A DNA stretch of 64,000 nt from Flavobacterium cupreum (GTDB lineage: Bacteria > Bacteroidota > Bacteroidia > Flavobacteriales > Flavobacteriaceae): the NCBI RefSeq assembly GCF_003996965.1, contig NZ_QWDM01000019.1, forward strand, positions 61,402-125,401. Reading direction: 5' to 3'. A program made the translations under genes and the position numbers. The notes under the pieces were generated by a model that made no database searches, was not told the origin of the DNA, and saw nothing but the letters and a program-made list of their open reading frames with translations. Position 1 is the first letter of the stretch. Each line of letters begins with the position of its first letter. Shown here piece by piece: positions 53,360 through 61,549 of this stretch.

Positions 53360-53704
53360 ATGACAATACAAGCCTTTTTAGAAAAATTAAAACAAACGCC
53401 TGCTGCAATTGCTTTTACTGAAACCATTGCAACTGTCGAAGAAAATTACAACTTTATTCCAACCGCTTTTCAAAACGGAACACAGCACAATGCTGCGGGA
53501 GAAAACTCAGGTTCATGTAAAGTATTTGCTTTTGCTCAATTGCAAAACTTAACCAAAGACGAAACCTTAGCCTGTTTCGGAGCTTATTATTTTGATGAAG
53601 TTTTAGGAGACCCAAACGGGACAAATCATCAAAACATTCGGAATTTCATCAACACAGGCTGGGACGGAATTCAGTTTGAAGGGAATGCTTTGGAGTTAAA
53701 ATAA
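53360..53704 (+). CDS. HopJ-family small protein
   Basis: A 114-residue protein with the HopJ pattern: FTETIATVEENYNFIPTAFQ, NAAGENSGSCKVFAFAQLQN and CFGAYYFDEVLGDPNGTNHQ, ending WDGIQFEGNAL. The family was named from Pseudomonas type III effectors but is widely present in bacteria without such systems, and none is in this window. Here it is more likely a housekeeping protein of unknown role. Confidence 0.88.
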   Translation: MTIQAFLEKLKQTPAAIAFTETIATVEENYNFIPTAFQNGTQHNAAGENSGSCKVFAFAQLQNLTKDETLACFGAYYFDEVLGDPNGTNHQNIRNFINTGWDGIQFEGNALELK

Positions 53705-53731
53705 AATGCTAATACCTTTTAAAAGTTACTA

Positions 53732-54226
53732 ATGAAAGAAAGATTAGAAGAAATCCCGGTTATACTATTTCTAATTATAGTTGCAATTCCTTTATCTCTA
53801 TTATTTCTCCCTATAATTTTTATTTATTTAGTCTTTGATTTTTTTCAAAGAAAGCGATTCAAAAAAAGATACAGTAATTATTTATTATCCATTGAAGGAA
53901 AAAAATTCTTTTGCTATACGAATCGAAAAAACAGTCATCACTATATTGAAAAAAATATAATACCAAATCTTTCAGGTGACGTTGAATGTGTTTTTCTGGA
54001 AGGTAAAAATTTAAAAACCGAATACATTCAGGAATACATTTCTCATATGGTGGCTGCCATTTCTGATCGAAAAGGTTTTCCATACGTAATAAAAATCAAC
54101 AATGGAAAAGCAGTGGACAAATCGATGAATAATGAATTTTATACTTTCAAAAGTCAAAATAAAAGCCCTGAAGATCTACTAATTTTAATAAACAGCAGTT
54201 TTGATAATCTAAAATCATCACTCTAA
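53732..54226 (+). CDS. Membrane-anchored protein, unknown
   Basis: A 164-residue protein. A hydrophobic helix (about 11-35) is followed by a basic stretch (FFQRKRFKKRYSNY) and a cytoplasmic-looking domain (FCYTNRKNSHHYIEKNIIPN, VECVFLEGKNLKTEYIQEYI, FPYVIKINNGKAVD). It precedes recJ by 15 bp on the same strand and may share its transcript. I do not recognise the family. Confidence 0.72.
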   Translation: MKERLEEIPVILFLIIVAIPLSLLFLPIIFIYLVFDFFQRKRFKKRYSNYLLSIEGKKFFCYTNRKNSHHYIEKNIIPNLSGDVECVFLEGKNLKTEYIQEYISHMVAAISDRKGFPYVIKINNGKAVDKSMNNEFYTFKSQNKSPEDLLILINSSFDNLKSSL

Positions 54227-54241
54227 ATCTACAATAAAAAA

Positions 54242-55945
54242 ATGCGTTGGACATTAAAACCAAAACCTTCTGAAGATAAAATTAAACATTTGGCTCAGGC
54301 CCTGAATGTAGAGGATTTTGTAGCAACACTTTTAATTCAGCGTGGCATTGAAACATTTGAAGCTGCCCGCGATTTCTTCCGCCCTTCATTAGAACACCTG
54401 CATGATCCGTTCCTGATGAAAGACATGGACAAAGCCGTTGCCCGAATAGAGCTGGCAATAGAGAATCAGGAAAACATATTGGTTTTCGGTGATTACGATG
54501 TCGACGGAACAACAGCTGTTTCGTTGGTTTCTTCTTATTTAAAATCGCATTACCCGAATATTGCAACTTATATTCCGGATCGTTATGACGAAGGTTACGG
54601 AATTTCTTTTAAAGGAATTGACTTCGCAGACGATAACGGATTTTCCTTAATTATAGCGCTTGACTGTGGCATCAAATCCATCGATCATATCGCTTACGCC
54701 AAAGAAAAAAACATCGATTTTATCATTTGCGATCACCACAGGCCGGGAGAATTTCTTCCTGATGCTGTTGCGATCCTGGACCCTAAGAGAGAAGACTGCT
54801 CTTATCCGTATGACGAGTTATGCGGTTGCGGGGTTGGCTTTAAACTGATTCAGGCTTTAGGAAAAAACAGAGGTGAAAGCACCGCAGATTTAGTTCCGTA
54901 TCTTGATTTGGTGGCTACGGCAATTGCTGCAGATATCGTTCCGATTACGGGCGAGAACAGGGTCTTAGCTTATTTTGGATTACAGGTTATCAACAGTGAC
55001 CCGAGACCCGGAATTAAAGCTTTGGTGCATCAGATAAAAAAGAAAGTCTTAGATATCAGCGATGTTGTTTTTATTATTTCACCTCGAATAAACGCAGCCG
55101 GAAGAATCAAGCATGGGAATCACGCGGTTGAATTACTCACAGAATTTGACTTTGAGCAGGCACAGCAGTTTGCATCGGAAATTGAGCAATACAATGCCGA
55201 TCGTAAAGATTTAGATAAAAAAATCACCAGGGAAGCTTTTCAGCAGATTATAACAAACAATGAAGAGGAAAGATTTTCTACCGTTGTTTTTCAGGAAGAC
55301 TGGCATAAAGGGGTGATCGGAATCGTAGCCTCAAGATTAATTGAAACGTATTATCGCCCGACATTGGTTTTTACCAAAAGCGGCGACAAATATGCCGCTT
55401 CCGCACGATCTGTAAAAGGTTTTGATGTGTACAATGCCCTTGATGCCTGTGCCCATCATCTGGAGCAATTTGGAGGTCATATGTACGCCGCGGGAATGAC
55501 GTTAAAAGCAGAAAATTACAGTACTTTTAAAGAGGCATTTGAGCAGCAGGTTTCAGCAACTATCTTACCGGAAATGCGAACCCCGGAAATCGAGATTGAT
55601 GCCGAAATAAACTTCGTGGACATCACACCAAAACTAATCCGGATTTTAAAGCAATTCGAGCCTTTTGGACCGCAAAACATGACGCCTGTTTTTATGACAT
55701 CAGAGGTAACAGACACAGGCTACGCCAAAACCCTGGGTGCAGATGAAGAACACCTCAGGCTTTTCGTCAAACAGCCTGAAAGTACAGACGGAATTGCTGC
55801 CATTGGTTTCGGACTCGGAAAAAAAATAGATCTTACAAAAAATAAAAATCCTTTTCAGCTCGCCTACTGCATTGCTGAAAATGAGTGGAACAATACCGTT
55901 TCTACTCAGCTTATGCTAAAAGATATCAGGACAAATGACAGATAA
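54242..55945 (+). CDS. recJ: Single-stranded-DNA-specific exonuclease RecJ
   Basis: A 567-residue DHH-superfamily nuclease. Motif I FGDYDVDGTTAV with Asp84, Asp86 and Asp88, DHH motif CDHHRPGEF (164-166), the DHHA1 region ARSVKGFDVYNAL and GGHMYAAGMTL, and a C-terminal OB-like part. Degrades single-stranded DNA 5' to 3' in RecFOR repair and mismatch repair. The MFS transporter gene overlaps its end by 11 bp. Confidence 0.96.
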   Translation: MRWTLKPKPSEDKIKHLAQALNVEDFVATLLIQRGIETFEAARDFFRPSLEHLHDPFLMKDMDKAVARIELAIENQENILVFGDYDVDGTTAVSLVSSYLKSHYPNIATYIPDRYDEGYGISFKGIDFADDNGFSLIIALDCGIKSIDHIAYAKEKNIDFIICDHHRPGEFLPDAVAILDPKREDCSYPYDELCGCGVGFKLIQALGKNRGESTADLVPYLDLVATAIAADIVPITGENRVLAYFGLQVINSDPRPGIKALVHQIKKKVLDISDVVFIISPRINAAGRIKHGNHAVELLTEFDFEQAQQFASEIEQYNADRKDLDKKITREAFQQIITNNEEERFSTVVFQEDWHKGVIGIVASRLIETYYRPTLVFTKSGDKYAASARSVKGFDVYNALDACAHHLEQFGGHMYAAGMTLKAENYSTFKEAFEQQVSATILPEMRTPEIEIDAEINFVDITPKLIRILKQFEPFGPQNMTPVFMTSEVTDTGYAKTLGADEEHLRLFVKQPESTDGIAAIGFGLGKKIDLTKNKNPFQLAYCIAENEWNNTVSTQLMLKDIRTNDR

Positions 55946-57215
55946 AGTAAAAAAAGCCGATCCGTATCAGGCACTTCGTTACAGAGAATTTAATGTGTTT
56001 TTGTTATTGCGTTTTGCCATGGTTTTTGCCTGGTCGATGCAGTTTATTGTCATTGAATGGGAAGTGTACAGTTTAACCAAAAACCCGCTTTCTTTAGGGA
56101 TCATTGGTTTAATGGAAGTCATTCCTGCCGTTTCAATGGCTTTGTTTGCCGGACACATTGTTGATCAGAGAGAGAAAAAAGGATTACTGGTAAAATGCAT
56201 TCTGGGATTTTCGGTAATTAGTTTTGGATTGTTTTTATTGACGTGGCCAAAAATTGTTGGCGAATGGTCACCAACTGTTATTTTATATTCTATTTACTTT
56301 CTAGTTTTTTTAGGCGGATTGGTTCGTGCTTTTTTAGGTCCGACTATTTTCTCGCTGTTATCGTTAATTGTTCCGAAGAAAGTTTATCCGAATGCCGCTA
56401 CCTGGAGCAGTTCGGTCTGGCAGATTGGTTCGGTTTTAGGACCTGCCGTTGCCGGTTTTTCAATTAACTGGATGGGGGTTCACTGGTCGATGTGTCTCGT
56501 GGTTGGTTTTTCTGTCTTTTCCCTACTCGCTTTATCACAAATAGAGAAAAAGCCAATTTTGAATCCAAAAATCGGAGAACCGGTTATGGAAAGTTTAAAA
56601 GAAGGAATCAAATTTGTGTTCAACAATAAAACTATTTTAGGTGTACTTTCCCTTGATATGGTGGCCGTTCTTTTTGGAGGAGCTGTCGCGTTATTACCTG
56701 TATTTGCGCAGGATATTTTAAAAGTCGGACCTGAAGGTTTCGGCGTTTTAAGAGCCGCTCCGGCCATTGGCGCTTTTATTACCATGCTAATTTCCGCTTA
56801 CGTTCCTTTATACAAAAAAGCCGGAATGAAACTTCTGGTTGCCATTTTTGTTTTTGGACTCTGCATTATCTTATTTGGTATTTCAACTCTTTTCTGGCTC
56901 TCTGTCGTGGCTTTATTCCTGAGCGGTGTTGCCGACGGAATTTCTGTTGTCATCCGCCAGACGATTTTACAGCTTAAAACACCCGATCATATGCGCGGAA
57001 GAGTCGCGGCTGTAAACTCCATGTTCGTTGGTTCCTCAAACGAATTAGGGGCTTTTGAAAGCGGTTTAACAGCCAAACTGATGGGAACTGTAACTTCTGT
57101 TGTTTTCGGAGGAAGCATGACGCTTTTAACGGTTCTCGGATTCGGACTAAAATCTCCCACTTTCAGAAATCTAGACCTTCGAAAAGATATGGAAGAACAT
57201 CAGAATATGGAATAA
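55935..57215 (+). CDS. MFS transporter (MFS_3/enterobactin-exporter-like)
   Basis: A 426-residue protein with about 12 membrane helices. The helix 2-3 loop reads GHIVDQREKKGLLVK, the MFS signature variant, and DHMRGRVAAVNSMFVGSSNE is typical of the EntS/MFS_3 group. It starts 11 bp inside recJ, a coupled arrangement. Substrate unknown; possibly an efflux pump. Confidence 0.9.
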   Translation: MTDKVKKADPYQALRYREFNVFLLLRFAMVFAWSMQFIVIEWEVYSLTKNPLSLGIIGLMEVIPAVSMALFAGHIVDQREKKGLLVKCILGFSVISFGLFLLTWPKIVGEWSPTVILYSIYFLVFLGGLVRAFLGPTIFSLLSLIVPKKVYPNAATWSSSVWQIGSVLGPAVAGFSINWMGVHWSMCLVVGFSVFSLLALSQIEKKPILNPKIGEPVMESLKEGIKFVFNNKTILGVLSLDMVAVLFGGAVALLPVFAQDILKVGPEGFGVLRAAPAIGAFITMLISAYVPLYKKAGMKLLVAIFVFGLCIILFGISTLFWLSVVALFLSGVADGISVVIRQTILQLKTPDHMRGRVAAVNSMFVGSSNELGAFESGLTAKLMGTVTSVVFGGSMTLLTVLGFGLKSPTFRNLDLRKDMEEHQNME

Positions 57216-57336
57216 AAAATTTTTTATACTATAGAAATTCCAATATTCTTTAACTGAAAATTTTTAATCTTTTATGAATTTTTTATTTAGAATTAATATA
57301 AATAATATTTATATTTGTTGAAATAAAAGATTTACG

Positions 57337-57693
57337 ATGAGAGAAATTGAACAAATTTACTACAACAATTTTGGAATAGCTTTTTACTGGAAGAACGGAA
57401 AAGAAGTGATATCAGAGAAAATACAATTGGTTTTTAAAGAAACCGGTTTCTATTTTACAGTTGAAGAATTGAATCAGTTTTGTGATTTGATTGAAAACAG
57501 TCTTATCGAAAATGCGTGTTGTGAATCTTGCGAATTGAAAAACTCCTGCCATAAATTTTTACTCAAAACGCCTTGTGCTGCCATTGATTTAGCGGTTTCA
57601 ATGAAAGAATTAAAATCCATTAAAGATTTAGTGGAAGGTTCCTTATTCAAAATTGAACTGGAAGAATATGTCTATGGTGCCGGGTTAAACTAA
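57337..57693 (+). CDS. Small Cys-cluster protein, unknown
   Basis: A 118-residue soluble protein. The centre has a compact cluster NACCESCELKNSCHKF, then TPCAA, giving Cys-Cys-x2-Cys-x5-Cys and a further Cys. This could hold a metal or an Fe-S centre. N-terminal part: IEQIYYNNFGIAFYWKNGKE; C-terminal helix: AIDLAVSMKELKSIKDLVEG. Gene of unknown family; it lies 83 bp upstream of a multiheme cytochrome gene on the same strand. Confidence 0.72.
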   Translation: MREIEQIYYNNFGIAFYWKNGKEVISEKIQLVFKETGFYFTVEELNQFCDLIENSLIENACCESCELKNSCHKFLLKTPCAAIDLAVSMKELKSIKDLVEGSLFKIELEEYVYGAGLN

Positions 57694-57776
57694 GAAGCAT
57701 TCTAAATTATTTAACAGTTATTTTTCATTAAAGAAATATATTTTAGATTTAAACTAAAAAAAGTATATTTACTACA

Positions 57777-58988
57777 ATGAAAAAAATAAGGTTTCTTTTT
57801 GCTTTGGTTGTTTTGGCGGTTTTACTTTCGAACTGCACCAGCAAATCTGACGAATACATTGATCCGCGCGGAACCGATTATGCCGGTTCAGAAAGCTGCA
57901 TTCAATGTCATCAGACGCAATATGAATCTGCTTTTCACAGCTCCCATTTTAAAGCTTCCGCTCCCGCAACCAAAGAAAATATTCTGGGTCATTTTAGCAA
58001 TGGCAAAAATACTTTCATTTACGACCAAAATACCAAACTGGTCATGGAAGAACGCAACGACAGTCTTTATCAGGTTGTATATAAAAATGGAAAAGAAGTT
58101 AAGGCCTATCCTTTTGAAATTCTTTTCGGAACCAAACATGCGCAGACGAGTGCGTACTGGAAAAATCATTTTACTTACGAGCTGCCCGTTTCTTACTACA
58201 AATCAATTAATAGCTGGGCGACAAGTCCGGGATATTCTGCTACAATTCCCAATTTTGAGAGAGAAATTGACAAGGAATGTTTTGCCTGCCACAGTTCTAA
58301 TATTGCAAGCCGGTATGTTACAACAAGTTCAGACAGCATTACGTTCATGACCATGGAAGTGGAAGAATTCATGAACAAAAAAACATTGCTATACGGAATA
58401 GATTGCGAGCGTTGCCACGGCCCTGCCAAAAAACACGTTCAGACGCATTTAAAGTTTCCGGATTTAAAAATGGCTCAGGACATTGTCGCGTTCAAAAACT
58501 TAAACAGGCAGCAAAAAATAGATGCTTGCGCTTTATGCCATTCGGGAAATGCTAAGATGAAACTAAAATCACGATTTAAGTTCAGACCTGGAGAGAAACT
58601 TACCGATTATTTCATGGAGAGATCGGGTACACCGGATACCGTCAATTACGATGTTCATGGCAATCAAATGGGTCTGCTGTCGCAAAGTAAATGTTTTATT
58701 AAAAGCCCGACTATGGATTGCATGTCCTGTCATAATCCGCATCAGAATGCCTCGCAAAACCTTGGCTCTTATTCTAAAATTTGCATGAGCTGCCATCAAC
58801 AAACCAAACACAAAGCAGCAACTGTAAAATCACTTTCGAAAACAATGCTGGCCAATAATTGTGTAGAATGCCATATGCCGAAGCAGGATTCTAAAGCTAT
58901 TTATTTTCAGCAATCCAATAAGGCTCCGATTACCAGTTATTCCTTAAGAACACATAAAATCGGAATTTATCGGGCAGTCAAAAAATAA
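57777..58988 (+). CDS. Heptaheme c-type cytochrome lipoprotein
   Basis: A 403-residue protein with a lipoprotein signal (LLSNC, Cys20). Seven CxxCH haem sites: CIQCH 41-45, CFACH 168-172, CERCH 210-214, CALCH 251-255, CMSCH 315-319, CMSCH 336-340 and CVECH 362-366. The layout resembles the cytochrome c554 / doubled-CxxCH group. It would be an electron carrier or small-molecule reductase on the outside of the inner membrane or on the outer membrane. No quinol dehydrogenase or reductase partner is next to it. It ends directly against the convergent lpxH-like gene. Confidence 0.9.
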   Translation: MKKIRFLFALVVLAVLLSNCTSKSDEYIDPRGTDYAGSESCIQCHQTQYESAFHSSHFKASAPATKENILGHFSNGKNTFIYDQNTKLVMEERNDSLYQVVYKNGKEVKAYPFEILFGTKHAQTSAYWKNHFTYELPVSYYKSINSWATSPGYSATIPNFEREIDKECFACHSSNIASRYVTTSSDSITFMTMEVEEFMNKKTLLYGIDCERCHGPAKKHVQTHLKFPDLKMAQDIVAFKNLNRQQKIDACALCHSGNAKMKLKSRFKFRPGEKLTDYFMERSGTPDTVNYDVHGNQMGLLSQSKCFIKSPTMDCMSCHNPHQNASQNLGSYSKICMSCHQQTKHKAATVKSLSKTMLANNCVECHMPKQDSKAIYFQQSNKAPITSYSLRTHKIGIYRAVKK

Positions 58989-59732
58989 TTATTTTTCGAA
59001 TTTCTGAAGTTCAAAAGTTTCGCCATCAAAAACACCATAGGTAAAATATCCGATCCAGTCACCCAGATTTACATAATTGGAATTTTCCCCAACCGGAATA
59101 ATCATTGGCAAATGACGATGTCCGAAAATAAAGTAATTATAATGTCTGGTTTCCAGCTTACGTTTGGCATACAAAACCAGCCATTCGTTTTCTTCGCCCA
59201 GAAATTTCACATCTTCATCACCCGAAATAAGTTTGTTTTTAACCGATAGATATTGGGCTAAACTCACTCCAACATCAGGATGCAGCCAACGGAAAAGCCA
59301 TTTGGAAAAAGGATTTGTAAATACTTTTTTCATTCGTTTGTAACCTTTGTCCCCGGGTCCTTTGCCGTCTCCGTGGCCAATTAAAAACGTTTTTCCGTTA
59401 AAAGTGAATTCTTTATTATCGTGATAAACCGGAATATTCAATTCTGTTTGAAAATAATCGTGCATCCATAAATCGTGATTTCCAACAAAAAAATAAATTG
59501 GAATTCCGCTATCCCGAATTTCAGCCAGTTTTCCCAAAACGCGTACAAAACCTTTTGGCACTACTGTTTTATATTCAAACCAAAAATCAAACAAATCCCC
59601 AAGCAGGAAGATCGCTTCGGCATCCTGTTTGACTTCATCCAGCCAGGCTACAAATTTTCGTTCACGCGGCAAACTCAACTCCGGAGTAGGAGCCCCAAAA
59701 TGCTGATCAGAAGCGAAATATACTTTTTTCAT
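58989..59732 (-). CDS. UDP-2,3-diacylglucosamine diphosphatase (LpxH family)
   Basis: A 247-residue metallophosphoesterase. Metal motifs: FASDQHFGAP (Asp9, His11), LLGDLFDFWFEYK, FVGNHDLWMHDYF, LIGHGDGKGPGDKGYK and FGHRHLPM. This set is typical of the LpxH type, which cleaves UDP-diacylglucosamine in lipid A synthesis; DQH instead of DxH-type variation is normal. It lies alone; short repeats of CACAATTCA immediately precede the start. Confidence 0.88.
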   Translation of the reverse strand: MKKVYFASDQHFGAPTPELSLPRERKFVAWLDEVKQDAEAIFLLGDLFDFWFEYKTVVPKGFVRVLGKLAEIRDSGIPIYFFVGNHDLWMHDYFQTELNIPVYHDNKEFTFNGKTFLIGHGDGKGPGDKGYKRMKKVFTNPFSKWLFRWLHPDVGVSLAQYLSVKNKLISGDEDVKFLGEENEWLVLYAKRKLETRHYNYFIFGHRHLPMIIPVGENSNYVNLGDWIGYFTYGVFDGETFELQKFEK

Positions 59733-59765
59733 GAATTGTGAATTGTGAGTTGTGAATTGTGAGTT
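59733..59765 (-). repeat. Short tandem CACAATTCA repeats at the lpxH-like start
   Basis: On the minus strand four units (TCACAATTCA, CAACTCACAATT-like, CACAATTC) run up to the ATG with a period of about 8-10 bp. They occupy the place where a ribosome-binding site would be. Confidence 0.55.
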
Positions 59766-59816
59766 TTTCGCAATAGAAAAAATTGGAATTTGGGAATTTA
59801 TTCTTTGGAATTTCTC

Positions 59817-60269
59817 TTAAACATTATCACTCGCAAACCATTCGGCAAATGAAGATTCTGTTTCCTGAAGTTTAAGGGAAAAAAGCGAAATTCCGGCAGG
59901 CAGACGCGCGATGATTCTTTCTGAGAAATCGACTACCATATTTTCACTTGTCGGCTGATAATCGACTAAAATCACGTGATGCCCACGATTTTTCAATTCA
60001 TTAGCCAGTTCGATATGCGGTGTTGTTTCATTAAAAACAGTTGCATGATCAAACTGATCGACGATTTCTTCCTTTACAATCTTCTTTAGATCCGAAAAAT
60101 CGATAACCATTCCGTATTTCACATTCGACCGGTCTGTGATTGGTGAGCCAATAACTGTTACCGATAATTTATAACTGTGCCCGTGAACGTTTTTGCATTT
60201 TCCGTCGTAACCGTACAAAGCGTGACCGGTTTCGAAACTAAATTGTTTTGTAATTCTGATATTACTCAT
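59817..60269 (-). CDS. queD: 6-carboxy-tetrahydropterin synthase
   Basis: A 150-residue PTPS-family enzyme. It has FSFETGHALYGYDGKCKNVH with the catalytic Cys and zinc His, then GHSYKLSVTVIG, DFSDLKKIV, LDHATVF-like QFDHATVFNE, and PTSENMVVDF. Acts in queuosine precursor synthesis. A TAAATTTG -7 element lies 20 bp upstream. Confidence 0.93.
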   Translation of the reverse strand: MSNIRITKQFSFETGHALYGYDGKCKNVHGHSYKLSVTVIGSPITDRSNVKYGMVIDFSDLKKIVKEEIVDQFDHATVFNETTPHIELANELKNRGHHVILVDYQPTSENMVVDFSERIIARLPAGISLFSLKLQETESSFAEWFASDNV

Positions 60270-60288
60270 CGATTTGAATTTTAGGTTG

Positions 60289-60296
60289 CAAATTTA
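60289..60296 (-). promoter_or_regulatory. Flavobacterial -7 element TAAATTTG of queD
   Basis: Exact TAnnTTTG on the minus strand. Between here and 60480 there is an imperfect GCCACAGATTTAAATG / ATCTGCGGC repeat (60340-60400). Confidence 0.6.
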
Positions 60297-60479
60297 CAAA
60301 TTAATAACCGTTTTCATCTCTTTTTTTAGCTTTGTTATCTCTGCCACAGATTTAAATGATTTAAATGATTCATCCTTACAATCCTGAAATCTGCGGCAAA
60401 ATAGTAAACGCACAAAAACATCGGTTTTTATGATGATCACTTTGACAACTTTCAGAAACTGAGACTGAGACTAAAACAT

Positions 60480-61244
60480 TTACTTCTTAAACTGCGTCAA
60501 AGCATTTCTGGTAAAATCAGATAAGACCAATTTACCTGTAATGGCGGCACGTTCCAAAAGTAATGATTCCCAGTTTTCCGTTCCTTCCCAGATGATTTTT
60601 TTCATTTCGAATAAAGCCTGCGGATTATACGAACTTAATTTTTGGGCAAAATCTTCAACAGCCGAATCAAGTTCATTAGCAGTACAGATGGCAGAGAAAA
60701 GTCCGTTCTGTAAGGCCCAGTCCGCCGATTTCCATTCGTGGGCTGCCAATGTCATTTCGGCCATCGCAGTTTTTCCTATTTTACGCGAAACAGCAGGCTC
60801 AATTACAAAAGGTCCGATACCGATTGACAGTTCAGAAAGTTTTACGGCGCTTTCAGGCGTTGCCAGGGCATAATCGCAGGCAGCTATAATACCGACGCCT
60901 CCTCCAACCGCTTTTCCCTGAACACGGCCAATAATAATTTTCGAACATTTTCGCATCGCGTTTATCAAGTGAGCAAAACCCGAGAAAAATGCTTTCCCCT
61001 GCTCCTCGTTTTCTACTGCAAGAAGTTCATCAAAAGAAGCGCCTGAACAGAAAACTTTGCTTCCTTCACTTTGCAGGATAATTACGGAGACTGTTTCGTT
61101 GCTGCTTAGTGAATTAATTTCTAAAGTAAGCCGATCCAATAATTGCCTTGGAAAAGAATTACTGGCCGGGTGCCCAAACTGTACCGTTGCAACGGCATTT
61201 TGAATAGTAGTCTGCAAAGATCCGCTTTGATATTCTGAACTCAT
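60480..61244 (-). CDS. Enoyl-CoA hydratase/isomerase family protein
   Basis: A 254-residue crotonase-fold protein starting at ATG 61244 (MSSEYQSGSLQTTIQ); the extra 35 codons to 61349 are not family-like. The oxyanion loops are KVFCSGASFDELLA and RVQGKAVGGGVGIIAACDYA. The place of the first catalytic Glu reads AVKLSELSIGIGPF. Probably hydrates or isomerises an acyl-CoA (PaaG-like possible). The start is about 107 bp from the divergent tRNA. Confidence 0.88.
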   Translation of the reverse strand: MSSEYQSGSLQTTIQNAVATVQFGHPASNSFPRQLLDRLTLEINSLSSNETVSVIILQSEGSKVFCSGASFDELLAVENEEQGKAFFSGFAHLINAMRKCSKIIIGRVQGKAVGGGVGIIAACDYALATPESAVKLSELSIGIGPFVIEPAVSRKIGKTAMAEMTLAAHEWKSADWALQNGLFSAICTANELDSAVEDFAQKLSSYNPQALFEMKKIIWEGTENWESLLLERAAITGKLVLSDFTRNALTQFKK

Positions 61245-61350
61245 AGAAATAGTTTTTGATCGTAAAGTTACGATTTTGCAACTATTTTTGTCCGAAGACG
61301 TTTTGAAATTTGTTTTTTGAAAAATAATTGACTTTATTTGCTCTCGCATT

Positions 61351-61424
61351 GGGGGATTAGCTCATTTGGCTAGAGTGCTTGCCTGGCAGGCAAGAGGTGA
61401 CCGGTTCGAATCCGGTATTCTCCA
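61351..61424 (+). tRNA. tRNA-Ala (anticodon GGC)
   Basis: A complete cloverleaf: acceptor GGGGGAT / ATTCTCC with the G3:U70 pair that marks tRNA-Ala, D-arm GCTC / GAGT, anticodon stem CTTGC / GCAAG with loop CTGGCAG (anticodon 61385-61387), T-arm ACCGG / CCGGT with TTCGAAT. Discriminator A; CCA is not encoded. A terminator follows directly, and an integrase gene begins 125 bp downstream, so its 3' end is a likely attachment site. Confidence 0.95.
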
Positions 61425-61425
61425 C

Positions 61426-61471
61426 AAAAAAGACCGAAACCCTTACTAACAGTAAGATTATCGGTCTTTTT
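61426..61471 (+). terminator. Terminator of tRNA-Ala
   Basis: Stem AAAAAGACCGA / TCGGTCTTTTT with an inner CTTACT / AGTAAG stem, directly after the tRNA. Confidence 0.85.
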
Positions 61472-61482
61472 ACTTAAAACCC

Positions 61483-61502
61483 TGTGTCAAAAATGTGACA
61501 CA
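61483..61502. promoter_or_regulatory. Palindrome TGTGTCA-N6-TGACACA before the integrase
   Basis: Perfect 7-bp inverted repeat 48 bp before the integrase start. It could be an operator or part of an attachment core. Confidence 0.45.
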
Positions 61503-61549
61503 AACTATTTGGTTCAAAAAACACATGTTTTTTAGAGCTAAATAAAAAA

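Noticed and set aside
53360..53704. HopJ protein as a type III effector
   Set aside because: No type III secretion genes are present and the family is common in non-pathogens, so the name does not imply an effector role.
57799..58350. 183-codon frame inside the cytochrome gene
   Set aside because: It lies in another frame of a gene with seven haem motifs and a lipobox; its composition is that of a shifted frame.
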